From contig CABUTS010000007.1 of the NCBI GenBank assembly GCA_902494515.1, positions 1 through 64,000 on the forward strand: a stretch of 64,000 nucleotides of DNA. The letters are read 5' to 3'. How positions within the stretch are numbered: position 1 is the stretch's first letter; each line of letters opens with the position of its first letter. The translations under genes and the position numbers were made by a program. Origin of the DNA: an uncultured Muribaculaceae bacterium. GTDB taxonomy: Bacteria; Bacteroidota; Bacteroidia; Bacteroidales; Muribaculaceae. The notes beneath the pieces are model-generated. The model ran no database searches. It was not told the DNA's origin and was given only the letters and a program-made list of their open reading frames with translations. Below are positions 32,310 through 41,443 of this stretch, in pieces.

Positions 32310-34775
32310 ATGAAATACAAGATTTTACTGCTCGCGGCAGGGCTGACTGCCGCAACAGCTTTGCCCGCAACGGTTTCGGCTGCAACAGCCGCTCCGGCTG
32401 CGACCGCTTCGGCGTCAACCGCTGAAAACGGCATCTCCTTCGAGGTGCCTGCCCGGAAGATGACTGTTTCGGTCGAATGGTACACCCCTTCGACGGTTCG
32501 CGTGCTGAAAACCCCGGGAGGTTACACCGGACCTAAGGAGAGCTACTCGGTTATCGCCAAGCCTGCGGCAGTAAAATTCAAGACTTCGACGCTGAACGAC
32601 GGCACTCTGGAGATGAAATCCTCCAGACTGACCGTTGCAGCCGACCCCAAGACAGGTGTCATCTCCTTCTACACCCCCGATGGTGAGAAACTGCTCGCTG
32701 AGGATGGCTGTACTATGACCCCCATCAGGGATGTCAACCGCGACGCCTACACCGTCAGTCAGTCGTGGCTCACCGACCCCAATGAGGGGCTGTACGGTCT
32801 CGGCCAGCTGCAGGACGGCAGGCTCAGCCACCGCAACCTCGACAAGTACCTCGTGCAGACCAACATCGAGGATGTCACTCCGCTGATTCAGTCGAACCGC
32901 GGATGGGGTCTGTTCTGGGACAACTATTCCGGCACGACCTATTCCGACCACAACGGCCTGACTTCGTTCCGCTCAGATGTCGGCGACGAAATCGACTATT
33001 ATTTCATGTATGGCGGCTCGATGGACGCCACCATCGCTGAAATCCGCAGCCTCACCGGCCAGGTGCCGATGATGCCCCTCTGGAGCTACGGCTTCATGCA
33101 GTCGAAGGAACGCTATACCTCCCAGAATGAGATCCTGAGCGTGGTGCGTAAGTACCGCGACCTTGGCGTTCCTCTGGATGTTATCATCCAGGACTGGCAG
33201 TACTGGAGTCACAACTACCTCTGGAACGCTATGGATTTCCTGAATCCGCGGTTCCCCGACCCGCAGGGGATGGTTGACAGCATCCATGCCATGAACGCCC
33301 GGATGATGATTTCGGTCTGGACGTCGTTCGGGCCGGCCACGAAACCCTACCGCGCATTAGACAAAGAGGGTCTGCTTTTCGAAGGGACGACTTTCCCTCA
33401 ATGGGGTGTTGACGGACCGAAGAATGTGGAATATCCCTCGGGTGTGCGCGTCTATGACCCGTACAGCCCCAAGTCCCGTGACATCTACTGGGATAACCTC
33501 AACAACGGACTTTACAAATACGGTATCGACGGCTGGTGGCTCGACGCTACTGAACCGGAAAATTTCGACTGGAAGGACAAGGACTTTGATCATATCACAG
33601 GTGTCGGCCGCAGCTATCGCTCGGTGCGCAACGCCTTCTCGCTTGCCTCCGTAAGCGGTGTCTACGACAATCAGCGCGCCCTCGATGACGGCCATCGAAT
33701 CACGATTCTCACCCGTTCGGGCTTCCTCGGGCAGCAGCGCTATGCCGCCAATGTATGGTCGGGCGATGTGCTCTCCTCCTGGGATATGCTCCGCAAGCAG
33801 GTTCCCGCCGGACTGAACTTCTCGATGCTCGGCATGCCTCACTGGAACTCCGACCTCGGCGGTTTCTTCGCCTGGCTCTACAACAACGACAGCGAGGCTT
33901 CGGGTACCCGCAACCCGCTGTATCACGAGCTGTATGTGCGCTGGCTGCAGTTCGGCATTTTCACTCCGATGATGCGCAGCCACGGCACGAGCATCAGCCG
34001 TGAATTCTTTGAGTACGGCAAGCCCGGCGAACCGGTCTACGATGCGCTGGTCGACGCCGTCAAGCTCCGCTACCGGATTCTTCCCTACACTTATTCTCTG
34101 GCCTGGGATGTTACCAACAATCAGGGAACCTTCATGCGTCCGCTGATCATGGACTTCCCCGACGACCCCAAGGCGCTCGACAATGCCCGGGAATATATGT
34201 ATGGCGATGCTTTCCTCGTTGCACCTGTGCTCAACGCGCAGTACACCACAGAACTCGCCGAGAAGGACAGCCCGGAGAAAAAGGCGAAAGCCTTGGCCGA
34301 CGCCGCCAACGTTGACTTCACACAGCCGAAGTCCATGGAGGTGTATCTTCCCGCCGGGGCGAAATGGTATAACTACTGGACCAACGAGCTGCTGGACGGC
34401 GGCCGGACGGTTGATGTCGCCACCGAATTCTCCAAGATTCCGCTGTTTGTGCGTGCCGGCTCCATCGTTGTCAATGGTCCCGAAGTGCAGTACACCACCG
34501 AGAAGCCCTGGGACAACCTGACTGTAGCCGTCTATCCCGGCGCTGACTCCGACTTCACCCTCTACGAAGATGCAGGTGACGGATATAAGTATGAATCAGG
34601 CGAGTACACCGAAGTCCTGATGAAGTGGAACGACCGCAAGCGCACCCTGACCATCGGCGCGCGTCGCGGCAGCTACCCCGGCATGATCACCCCCCGCCGC
34701 TTCACCGTCACCCTCCCCGACGGCACCACCAGGTCAGTGACCTACACCGGCCGCAAGCTCTCCCTCCACCTCTGA
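32310..34775 (+). CDS. GH31 family alpha-xylosidase/alpha-glucosidase
   Basis: An 821-aa exported protein with an Ala-rich signal region (1-38). The GH31 barrel shows nucleophile Asp412 in GIDGWWLDATEPE and acid/base Asp486 in NVWSGDVLSSW, plus MLGMPHWNSDLGGF and the substrate-site QDWQYW. The C-terminal beta domains include LFVRAGSIV and YEDAGDGYKYE. WWLDATEPE is common in bacterial alpha-xylosidases, which would fit a xyloglucan- or xylan-type substrate; alpha-glucosidase remains possible. It is the last gene of the PUL 1 array. Confidence 0.9.
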   Translation: MKYKILLLAAGLTAATALPATVSAATAAPAATASASTAENGISFEVPARKMTVSVEWYTPSTVRVLKTPGGYTGPKESYSVIAKPAAVKFKTSTLNDGTLEMKSSRLTVAADPKTGVISFYTPDGEKLLAEDGCTMTPIRDVNRDAYTVSQSWLTDPNEGLYGLGQLQDGRLSHRNLDKYLVQTNIEDVTPLIQSNRGWGLFWDNYSGTTYSDHNGLTSFRSDVGDEIDYYFMYGGSMDATIAEIRSLTGQVPMMPLWSYGFMQSKERYTSQNEILSVVRKYRDLGVPLDVIIQDWQYWSHNYLWNAMDFLNPRFPDPQGMVDSIHAMNARMMISVWTSFGPATKPYRALDKEGLLFEGTTFPQWGVDGPKNVEYPSGVRVYDPYSPKSRDIYWDNLNNGLYKYGIDGWWLDATEPENFDWKDKDFDHITGVGRSYRSVRNAFSLASVSGVYDNQRALDDGHRITILTRSGFLGQQRYAANVWSGDVLSSWDMLRKQVPAGLNFSMLGMPHWNSDLGGFFAWLYNNDSEASGTRNPLYHELYVRWLQFGIFTPMMRSHGTSISREFFEYGKPGEPVYDALVDAVKLRYRILPYTYSLAWDVTNNQGTFMRPLIMDFPDDPKALDNAREYMYGDAFLVAPVLNAQYTTELAEKDSPEKKAKALADAANVDFTQPKSMEVYLPAGAKWYNYWTNELLDGGRTVDVATEFSKIPLFVRAGSIVVNGPEVQYTTEKPWDNLTVAVYPGADSDFTLYEDAGDGYKYESGEYTEVLMKWNDRKRTLTIGARRGSYPGMITPRRFTVTLPDGTTRSVTYTGRKLSLHL

Positions 34776-34854
34776 GTCTCCCTTCTACCCAACCCTCCCT
34801 TTCTCCTTTAATCCCCCTTCTCCTCTAAACTCCCACGCCTTCCCCCCCCTCCCC

Positions 34855-34900
34855 CACAACACAGGAGGCAGACACCCCGGTGCCTGCCTCCTGTGTTGTG
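34855..34900. repeat. Strong hairpin, probable end of PUL 1 transcript and dispersed repeat
   Basis: The 22-bp arms (CACAACACAGGAGGCAG plus ACACC, against GGTGC plus CTGCCTCCTGTGTTGTG) pair with one mismatch around CC. There is no T tract. It resembles the hairpin at 535-568. It may block exonucleases at the 3' end of the PUL transcript or be a mobile palindromic repeat. Confidence 0.7.
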
Positions 34901-35071
34901 CATCCTGTCAGAGCGAATGCAATATTGAATTGCATCGTCGGTTTTCTGCTAATCCTCAACGCATGGCAGGAAAAGCACTGGCTTGAACCCCAGCTGATTG
35001 AGCAGCCGGAACTGATGCAGGTCAAGCTCGAGCTGCGCATCGTGAACGCAACGAATTCTTTAGGCTCAAAA

Positions 35072-35119
35072 ATGAGCAGATAAATGAACAGGTAAATGAA
35101 CAGATAAAATAGCAGATAA
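35072..35119. repeat. 12-bp tandem repeat, four copies
   Basis: Copies ATGAGCAGATAA, ATGAACAGGTAA, ATGAACAGATAA and AATAGCAGATAA lie end to end. Confidence 0.9.
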
Positions 35120-35296
35120 AACTCTCGGATCGGCAGTAAAATATTATTGTAGTTCTATCAGAAGATGGGTGGGGGAGGGGTGGAGAAAGCGAATATTCAG
35201 AGGTTTATGCTGAATTTGAGGGGGTGGTATTGTTAAAAAAAGGTTAATTTGTTGGATTCATCCGATAAAAATTAGATGTAACATTAAATTTTTATT

Positions 35297-35304
35297 TAAC
35301 TTTG
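35297..35304 (+). promoter_or_regulatory. Probable -7 promoter element of the GLUG-repeat protein gene
   Basis: TAACTTTG matches TAnnTTTG, leaving a 5' leader of about 110 bases before the start codon at 35420. The direct repeats at 35333-35376 lie inside that leader. Confidence 0.55.
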
Positions 35305-35332
35305 CAAGTTGTAAACAGGCGATTGTAATTCA

Positions 35333-35376
35333 TCGTTCGCTATCTGACATTTATCGTCGTTCGCTATCTGACATTT
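35333..35376 (+). repeat. Two exact 20-bp direct repeats in the leader of the 1220-aa gene
   Basis: TCGTTCGCTATCTGACATTT occurs at 35333-35352 and again at 35357-35376, a 24-bp period. The position downstream of the -7 element suggests a role in the leader RNA or as protein-binding sites. Confidence 0.85.
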
Positions 35377-35419
35377 TCACGCTGAAAACCATATTTATTT
35401 AATAACCAATCCTGTCATA

Positions 35420-38400
35420 ATGAAAAAATTTCTACTCGCCATCGCAGGCGTAGCGCTGAGCCTTTCGGCCTCCGCCGCAGTGAATCATGGCGCTTCGACC
35501 GTGGTTCGTCCGGGTCAAGAAGGACTGGACCTCACTCAGGGCACCTTCCGCTTTCTTCCGAAGGCCAAGGCTCAGCTGAAGAAGGAGGGATTCGGTTCGA
35601 TTGCTGACCTCGGCAAATCCCGCAAGGGTGCTTCAAAGGCTGAATCCTTCGAGCTGAACGTGCTTCCCGCAGCCGACGACCTCGGCTATCTCGACGGTCC
35701 CAACAACGAGACATGGTACTACACCGTGAACTACAGCTCCACCACCGTTGACCACGGTGCCTATCAGGAGGAGGTGATCAGCGGCTACACCATCACAGTT
35801 TTCAACGCTGCGTTCGCCGAAGTCGGCAAAATCGAGGACAGCATCGAGCTGGTCGGCAACGAAACCCGTGTAGCTCAGGTGCAGATCGGCTCGCTCGTCA
35901 CCCAGAAGTTCTTCAACTACGACAATAGCTACGAGCTGATGATCTGCATCGCCTGCAACACATCGGACTACGTGAACACCTACCGCACAAAGGTTTACTC
36001 CATCGGCAACAACACCGCCGTAGCTGAGTTCCCCGGCTACTACGTGTCGGCCGTCAACACAGCCACTGACGCCTGGAGCGAGAAGTTCTGGATTACCTTC
36101 ATAACCGAGGCAGAGACCCAGACCCCCGAAATCAACGGAGTCATCAATGTGATGGATAATGTGTTCACCACCTACAAGTCAGCCGGTTACAGCGGTCAGG
36201 GCGATCCCGTGCTTGTCACCCGCATCCCCGCCATTCTGCTTCCCGGCGAACACTCCGTGCCCTTCCTGAGCACCGCCTACGAGGGTAAGCCCTACTTCGC
36301 CACCGCCAACATGAAATACTGCTGGTACGAAGATCCCTATGACTACAACAACGAGAACCCCACTCCCGGCAACGAGCTGCAGGTGGCTATCTACACGACT
36401 GCCTCCTCCTGGTCCTCCGACGTTGAGCTTTACAGCACAACAACCGTTCCCTCGAACACCACCTCCGACAACATCTATTTCCTCTATGCCGGTGCGTTCT
36501 CCTATAACGACGACCTCTCGTTTGGCCGTTACACCACCGACGGCACCCCCTCGGTGATCGTAACAACCGAATACTACCAGAGCGCCCATGACAGCTACTA
36601 TTACGACTACGATGTGTATTCCACAGCTCCTCAGGGCGAAACCGCTGCCGGCGTGAAGAAAGTAAACCTCGGCAAAGGTGTTTCCGGCGGCTACTTCATG
36701 AACGACATCGCCGGCTTTGATCCCCAGGTGATGTACGTCAATTCCACCGCCTCGGGCGACGTTGAGTTCACCTTCGTCAGCCTCATCAGCGGTCTTACCG
36801 AGGTCACCCTCCCTTACTACCTCGGCAACAACCTGTTCGTAACCGCCTCCACCGACCGTATCCCCTCGAACGACGGCTACATGTTTGTAGTTCCCCAGAC
36901 CCAGGGTGCTTCGCAGGAGAACGGCGACATCTACACCGCTGTCGCATACGTCACCACCGACGGAGCCATCGACCATGTAGACTACCTCAATCTCGGCAAG
37001 GATGTCGACCTCGCTCAGGTCTACTCCGCTCCCGATGCCTTCAACCCCTACATCTTCAACCTCGACTCCAACATCGAATACATGGTGCTCGTAAAGCGCC
37101 GCAACAGCCCCACCGATGCCGGCAACCACGAGGAACTGATGATTGTTTCCTCCGACACCTCCGCCGCTCCGCTGCTGCAGCTCACCCCCGACGATGAACT
37201 GGGTGCGCTGGTAAACATCGCCCTGCTGAATGTCGGCACCGACAATGCCCGTATGGTAGTAATCTACGACAAGGACTACAAATACACCACCGTAGAATAC
37301 AAGCTCCCCCTCAATCTCTACGAGAACGGCGACGGCTCCATCGAGAACCCCTACGTCATCACCACCGTGGGCGGCCTTGAAATGATCAAGGAACATCCCA
37401 ATGCCCACTACGTGCTCGGCAACGACATCGACTGCTCCGGCTACACCATCGACCGCGCCAACAACTTCTCGTTCGGCGGTACTCTCGACGGCCAGGGTCA
37501 TGTAGTCAAGAACCTCTCCGTCACCGGCTACGGCCTCATCCCGACCCTCGTCGGCGGCAGCGAACCCTCTGAGGATTACATTGCCACTGTCCGCAACATC
37601 AACTTCGTGAACCCCGTGTTCAATACCACAAAGGATGCTCAGGGTCTTGTTGTAGGTTACATGACCTGCGGCACTCTCGATAATGTCCATGTCTACGGCG
37701 GTCAGGTTACCTCCGAAGGTGATGTCGCCGGTCTCGTCGGCAAGGCTGCCCTCTACTCCTCGATCCAGCAGTGCTCGTTCCAGGGTTCCATCAGCTCCCC
37801 CGAGAACTCCGCAGCCGGTATCGTCAGCAACGTGATGACCTCCTCGACCGTCAAGGCCTGCGCCTTCAAGGGCAGCATCAACGGCGGCATGACAGTCGGT
37901 GGTATCGTCGGAACTCTCAACAACAACGCCGGTGAACTCCTCGACTGCCACGTCAACGCCGACATCACCGGCCAGAACACCGTCGGCGGCATCGCCGGCG
38001 AAAGCAACCGCACACTCATCGCCAACTGCCACGTCGAAGGCACCCTGACTGCCACTGAAGCTCCCCGCTGGGGCGGCGGTCCGAAGGTCGGCGGTATCGC
38101 CGGTTCGCTTGCTCCCGATTACTCGAGCATGTCTGGCGGCGAAGGGGAAGAGGGTACCGAGCCCACTGAACCCGCAGCCGTCATCAAGAACTGCTACGTG
38201 AACCTCACCTCCATGACCTACACCGGCGAACCCTCCGAGGAATATTACGCCGGACAGAACGACACCATGCACCGCATCGTCGGCTTCACCGGCGCCAACG
38301 CCGAACCTGAAGTCATCGACTACGACGAAGACTGGAATCCCGTCTACGGCGAACCGATGGGTCCCGACGCCGGTCTGGTAAACAACTATGCCGTTGAGAC

Positions 38401-39082
38401 TCTCGCCAAGGTTTCCGAAGGCGTTGAAGCCGCCGGTAACACCACCGAAGGCCAGTCGATTGCTGCCGATGAAGTCAACTTCGGCTTCCTCATGGAGCAG
38501 GGCTGGCTCTACGGTTACGACGTCGAGAATCCCTGGTCCTTCACCGGCGATTCCTCGAAACCCTCGCTGTTCTTCGAAGGCGGCATCGTGATGGTTACCC
38601 CCTCCGAGGCTGAAATCGCTGTCGGCGAAACTGTTGTTGTTGAACTTACGCTCGTAGGTGAAACTCTCACCGAAGATATGCTCGAAGGCTTCATCATGGA
38701 AGTCGCTGACGAGTCCGTCCTCGAAATCGGCGACATGGGCATGACCGAAAACGCCATCACCGTTGCCTTCAAGGGCCTCAAGGCCGGTTCCTCCAAGGTA
38801 ACCCTCGGCATCAACGGCAAGTCAGCCGAAGCCATGATTACCGTCAAGGAAAATTCCGGTATCGAAGACGTCGTAGCTCCCGAGGGCGATGCTCTGAAGA
38901 TCACCTTCGACGGCCGCACCGCCTCCGCACCTGCCGCCGTGCTGAACGTCTACAGCATCTCCGGTGCGCTGCTCATCACCGCTAATGAAACCGCAGACCT
39001 CAGCAACCTCGCTGCCGGCGTCTACGTGATCACCGCCCAGTCCGCTACCGCGAAATCAACCCTCAAAGTCTCGCTCCGCTAA
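35420..39082 (+). CDS. Large secreted protein with GLUG repeats and T9SS-like C-terminal sorting tail
   Basis: This 1220-aa protein has a signal peptide (MKKFLLAIAGVALSLSASA). A long beta-rich N-terminal half has no family I recognise. A series of GLUG-type repeats lies at about 640-900 (motifs such as GLVGKAA, GIVSNVM, GGIVGTLNNN, GGIAGE), followed by a bacterial Ig-like (Big2-type) domain (about 1055-1135; VTPSEAEIAVGETVVVEL). The C-terminal tail (about 1150-1220; LNVYSISGALLI, LAAGVYVITA, TLKVSLR) matches the pattern of type IX sorting domains. I infer a cell-surface or secreted adhesin-like protein. It stands alone with its own promoter and terminator. Confidence 0.8.
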   Translation: MKKFLLAIAGVALSLSASAAVNHGASTVVRPGQEGLDLTQGTFRFLPKAKAQLKKEGFGSIADLGKSRKGASKAESFELNVLPAADDLGYLDGPNNETWYYTVNYSSTTVDHGAYQEEVISGYTITVFNAAFAEVGKIEDSIELVGNETRVAQVQIGSLVTQKFFNYDNSYELMICIACNTSDYVNTYRTKVYSIGNNTAVAEFPGYYVSAVNTATDAWSEKFWITFITEAETQTPEINGVINVMDNVFTTYKSAGYSGQGDPVLVTRIPAILLPGEHSVPFLSTAYEGKPYFATANMKYCWYEDPYDYNNENPTPGNELQVAIYTTASSWSSDVELYSTTTVPSNTTSDNIYFLYAGAFSYNDDLSFGRYTTDGTPSVIVTTEYYQSAHDSYYYDYDVYSTAPQGETAAGVKKVNLGKGVSGGYFMNDIAGFDPQVMYVNSTASGDVEFTFVSLISGLTEVTLPYYLGNNLFVTASTDRIPSNDGYMFVVPQTQGASQENGDIYTAVAYVTTDGAIDHVDYLNLGKDVDLAQVYSAPDAFNPYIFNLDSNIEYMVLVKRRNSPTDAGNHEELMIVSSDTSAAPLLQLTPDDELGALVNIALLNVGTDNARMVVIYDKDYKYTTVEYKLPLNLYENGDGSIENPYVITTVGGLEMIKEHPNAHYVLGNDIDCSGYTIDRANNFSFGGTLDGQGHVVKNLSVTGYGLIPTLVGGSEPSEDYIATVRNINFVNPVFNTTKDAQGLVVGYMTCGTLDNVHVYGGQVTSEGDVAGLVGKAALYSSIQQCSFQGSISSPENSAAGIVSNVMTSSTVKACAFKGSINGGMTVGGIVGTLNNNAGELLDCHVNADITGQNTVGGIAGESNRTLIANCHVEGTLTATEAPRWGGGPKVGGIAGSLAPDYSSMSGGEGEEGTEPTEPAAVIKNCYVNLTSMTYTGEPSEEYYAGQNDTMHRIVGFTGANAEPEVIDYDEDWNPVYGEPMGPDAGLVNNYAVETLAKVSEGVEAAGNTTEGQSIAADEVNFGFLMEQGWLYGYDVENPWSFTGDSSKPSLFFEGGIVMVTPSEAEIAVGETVVVELTLVGETLTEDMLEGFIMEVADESVLEIGDMGMTENAITVAFKGLKAGSSKVTLGINGKSAEAMITVKENSGIEDVVAPEGDALKITFDGRTASAPAAVLNVYSISGALLITANETADLSNLAAGVYVITAQSATAKSTLKVSLR

Positions 39083-39117
39083 TCCCGGTCTGCCGATCCG
39101 CAGCCCGCGCAACTCCG

Positions 39118-39154
39118 CGAGCTAATTCCCTGATCTTCGAGCTAATTCCCTGAT
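39118..39154. repeat. 17-bp direct repeat downstream of the 1220-aa gene
   Basis: CGAGCTAATTCCCTGAT occurs at 39118-39134 and 39138-39154 (20-bp period), immediately before the terminator. Confidence 0.85.
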
Positions 39155-39158
39155 ATAT

Positions 39159-39195
39159 AAAAGGCGTGCCCCATCCCCGGAGCACGCCCTTTTTA
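39159..39195 (+). terminator. Rho-independent terminator
   Basis: A GGCGTGC/GCACGCC stem with flanking A and T tracts follows the 1220-aa gene by about 75 bases. Confidence 0.85.
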
Positions 39196-39240
39196 ACAAA
39201 TTTTAATATATGCGATGTGCGTATTATGTTAATGTTGCAT

Positions 39241-39248
39241 TATCTTTG
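39241..39248 (+). promoter_or_regulatory. Probable -7 promoter element of the small lipoprotein gene
   Basis: TATCTTTG matches TAnnTTTG. It lies 31 bases before the start codon at 39280, which argues for that start over upstream ATGs at 39166 and 39226. Confidence 0.6.
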
Positions 39249-39279
39249 CAAAAAGATTTATAACCAAATACGAACTATC

Positions 39280-39840
39280 ATGAACAGAAAGTTTACAGCA
39301 GTGATGACGTTGCTCCTGACAATTCTGGCCTTTGGCCTGTCGGGATGCAGTGATTCCGAGAACGAGAATGGGAAGGATGACAAGATATGGGATATAGTCC
39401 CTATTACAATAAAAGTCGATGTTCAGGATGATAACGGCGTCAGCCTGCTCCAGCCCGATGCTTCAGGCTGCATTGTCGGGGAGAACATGGAGGTCGAATA
39501 CAATGGGGAGGTATATCCCGTGATCTGGAATTATAACGAGCAGCAGCCCGGCTCGCGTGCGATCCTTGCCGTTTTTGTGGGTCTGATATATGGTGAGGAT
39601 TCGGCGTGGAATCCCGATAAAGGCCACTGGGAAAAGACCGGTGAATATATGCTGTTTTTAGGCACCTTACCTCGCGACGCAAGTTATGAGCGGACACTTC
39701 TGCTGCGCTACAACGGTCAGGAGCATACCATCGTGGTGAAAAATTCCTTCAAATGGAAAAACAATGAGCCGGACATTGAAACCCTCATCACCTGCGACGG
39801 TCAGGAAGCCGACGGTGCTCGTATCGTAATCCGAAAATAA
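39280..39840 (+). CDS. Small lipoprotein of unknown function
   Basis: The 186-aa product from this start has a good lipoprotein signal (LSGCSDSENENG, lipobox before Cys22). The frame is open upstream to 39166, but that extension would be N-terminal to the signal peptide and upstream of the -7 element, so I reject it. The mature protein is beta-rich and acidic with no motif I recognise. It is a single-gene unit between two terminators, probably an envelope lipoprotein. Confidence 0.75.
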   Translation: MNRKFTAVMTLLLTILAFGLSGCSDSENENGKDDKIWDIVPITIKVDVQDDNGVSLLQPDASGCIVGENMEVEYNGEVYPVIWNYNEQQPGSRAILAVFVGLIYGEDSAWNPDKGHWEKTGEYMLFLGTLPRDASYERTLLLRYNGQEHTIVVKNSFKWKNNEPDIETLITCDGQEADGARIVIRK

Positions 39841-39902
39841 CCGAAGCAGCTAATCCCCGTCCCGGCATACCGATATACTGACATTCAGGCATACCGACAT
39901 TA

Positions 39903-39943
39903 AGCAACATCGCCAACCACACTGGGTGATTGGCGATGTTGCT
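39903..39943. terminator. Hairpin between convergent genes
   Basis: AGCAACATCGCCAA and TTGGCGATGTTGCT form a perfect 14-bp stem between the small lipoprotein gene and the convergent aminopeptidase gene. The T tract is weak, but the position supports bidirectional termination. Confidence 0.75.
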
Positions 39944-39965
39944 GTCTTGAAGGGTAGCAGTAGGA

Positions 39966-41363
39966 TTACCGGGCCATAAACGCCTCGACGTCGTCGGGGT
40001 GGTAGGGGATGCGGTCCTTGCCGAGGAAGCGGCAGCCGTCGGGGGTGATCAGCACGTCGTCCTCGATGCGGATGCCGCCGAAATCTTTGTATTTCTCGAG
40101 TATGTCGAAGTTCAGGAATTCGGCGCAGTGTCCCGAGGCTTTCCAGGAGTCGATGAGGTCGGGGATGAAGTAGATGCCCGGCTCGTCAGTGACCACGAAT
40201 CCTTCCTCAAGGCGGCGTCCCATGCGCAGGCAGTTGGTGCCGAACTGGTCGAGGATGGGGCGCGTTTCGTCGTCGAAGCCGACGTAAATCTGTCCGAGCC
40301 CCTCCATGTCGTGGACGTCCATACCCATCATGTGGCCGAGGCCGTGGGGCAGGAACATGGCGTGGGCACCGGCGCGGACCGCCTCTTCGGTGTCGCCGCG
40401 CATCAGCCCGAGTTCTTTCAGGCGGTCAGTCATCAGCCGGCATACGTCGAAATGCACATCCATGTATTTCACTCCGGGACGGGCCACTTTCAGCACATGG
40501 TCGTGGCACTCCTCGACGATGCTGTATATTTCAAGCTGACGCGGGGTGAAGCGGCCGCTGACGGGGAATGTGCGGGTGTTGTCGCTGCAGTAGCAGTTCA
40601 TGTTCTCGGCGCCGGCGTCGCAGAGCGCCAAGCGTCCCTCCTCGAGCAGCGCCATCGAGGGGTTGCCGTGCATGATTTCGCCGTGCTGCGAGAAGATGGT
40701 GGCGAAGCTCACCTGCAGGCCCAGACTGTGGGCGATGCCGTCGACCTGACCGCCGATGTACTTCTCGGTCACACCGGGACGGGTGAGGCGCATAGCCGTG
40801 GTGTGCATCTGATATCCGATACCGCAGGCCTCCTCGATTTCGGCAATCTCCAGCGGACTCTTGGTGGAACGCATCTTCACCACGGCCTTGATCAGCGGCA
40901 GCGAAGCGGCTTCGCGCTGCTGCGAGGGGTGGATGCCGAGAAGATCCATTATCTGAATCTGGGTGTCGAAGCGATAGGGGGGAAGGAAATGAATGGTCTG
41001 CCCCTTGCCACGGGCAGCGTCGGTCAGCTCCCGGAGCATCTTCATCGGCGCGTGGTTGGCCACGCCGCATTGCGCCGCCATGTCGGCCACACTGTCAACA
41101 GAGCCGTACCATACGATATCCTCGATGTCTATGTCATTGCCTATCAGCCATTCCCGGTCGTTGTCAACGTCGATAACGCCGACCAGACCGTCGCGCACCG
41201 GACCGAAGTAATAGAGAAACGAAGAGTCCTGGCGGAAGGGATAGTAACCGTTGTTGGGATAGTTGTTCGGCGCTTCATTGTTGCCGAACAGCACAATCAG
41301 GCCGCTGCCCATGAGCTTCTTGAGCTCGGCACGGCGGTTTACATAGACATCTTTGCTGAACAT
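39966..41363 (-). CDS. pepP: Xaa-Pro aminopeptidase (aminopeptidase P, M24B)
   Basis: From Met at 41363 (MFSKDVYVNRRAELKKLM) the product is 465 aa, normal for the family and without a signal peptide, so cytoplasmic. The open frame extends to 41429, but a -7 element at 41436-41443 would start transcription about there, favouring the internal start. The pita-bread metal ligands are all visible: Asp in LCDAGAEN, Asp in CSDNTRTF, His in HGLGHMMGMDVHD, Glu in TDEPGIYF and Glu in IRIEDDVL. It removes the N-terminal residue from peptides with proline in second position. It is a housekeeping gene unrelated to the PULs. Confidence 0.93.
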   Translation of the reverse strand: MFSKDVYVNRRAELKKLMGSGLIVLFGNNEAPNNYPNNGYYPFRQDSSFLYYFGPVRDGLVGVIDVDNDREWLIGNDIDIEDIVWYGSVDSVADMAAQCGVANHAPMKMLRELTDAARGKGQTIHFLPPYRFDTQIQIMDLLGIHPSQQREAASLPLIKAVVKMRSTKSPLEIAEIEEACGIGYQMHTTAMRLTRPGVTEKYIGGQVDGIAHSLGLQVSFATIFSQHGEIMHGNPSMALLEEGRLALCDAGAENMNCYCSDNTRTFPVSGRFTPRQLEIYSIVEECHDHVLKVARPGVKYMDVHFDVCRLMTDRLKELGLMRGDTEEAVRAGAHAMFLPHGLGHMMGMDVHDMEGLGQIYVGFDDETRPILDQFGTNCLRMGRRLEEGFVVTDEPGIYFIPDLIDSWKASGHCAEFLNFDILEKYKDFGGIRIEDDVLITPDGCRFLGKDRIPYHPDDVEAFMAR

Positions 41364-41435
41364 TGCTATATCTTTGATGTGTTGTTTACAGTTTTGTCGG
41401 GAGGCAAGCATCTGCTGTTCCCGAGACATTCAGAT

Positions 41436-41443
41436 GCAAAGAT
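41436..41443 (-). promoter_or_regulatory. Probable -7 promoter element of pepP
   Basis: The minus strand reads TATCTTTG (TAnnTTTG). It decides the pepP start in favour of 41363. Confidence 0.55.

Larger units (their letters stand above)
34776..35419. other. Intergenic region with pyrimidine tract, hairpin and several repeats
   Basis: In order, I see a C/T-rich tract (about 34776-34855), a very strong hairpin (34855-34900), an inverted repeat ATGCAAT-attga-ATTGCAT (34917-34935) and four 12-bp tandem repeats (35072-35119). A G-rich block (35167-35187), a -7 promoter element (35297-35304) and two 20-bp direct repeats (35333-35376) complete it. Open frames of about 70 codons cross the first half on both strands but have no recognisable product and overlap the repeats. 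Confidence 0.6.

Noticed and set aside
34880..35083. 67-codon frame in the intergenic region (plus strand) and a similar one on the minus strand
   Set aside because: They overlap the hairpin and inverted repeat, have no recognisable family and no promoter-like element close by. A transposase remnant was considered, but no motif supports it.
35167..35187. Possible G-quadruplex in a G-rich block
   Set aside because: Only three runs of three or more G plus one run of two are present, so a stable three-layer quadruplex is not supported. The block is reported as part of the dispersed repeat instead.
36179..38272. 697-codon open frame antisense to the 1220-aa gene
   Set aside because: Gly/Val/Asp-rich translation mirroring the coding strand, no start context and no domain.
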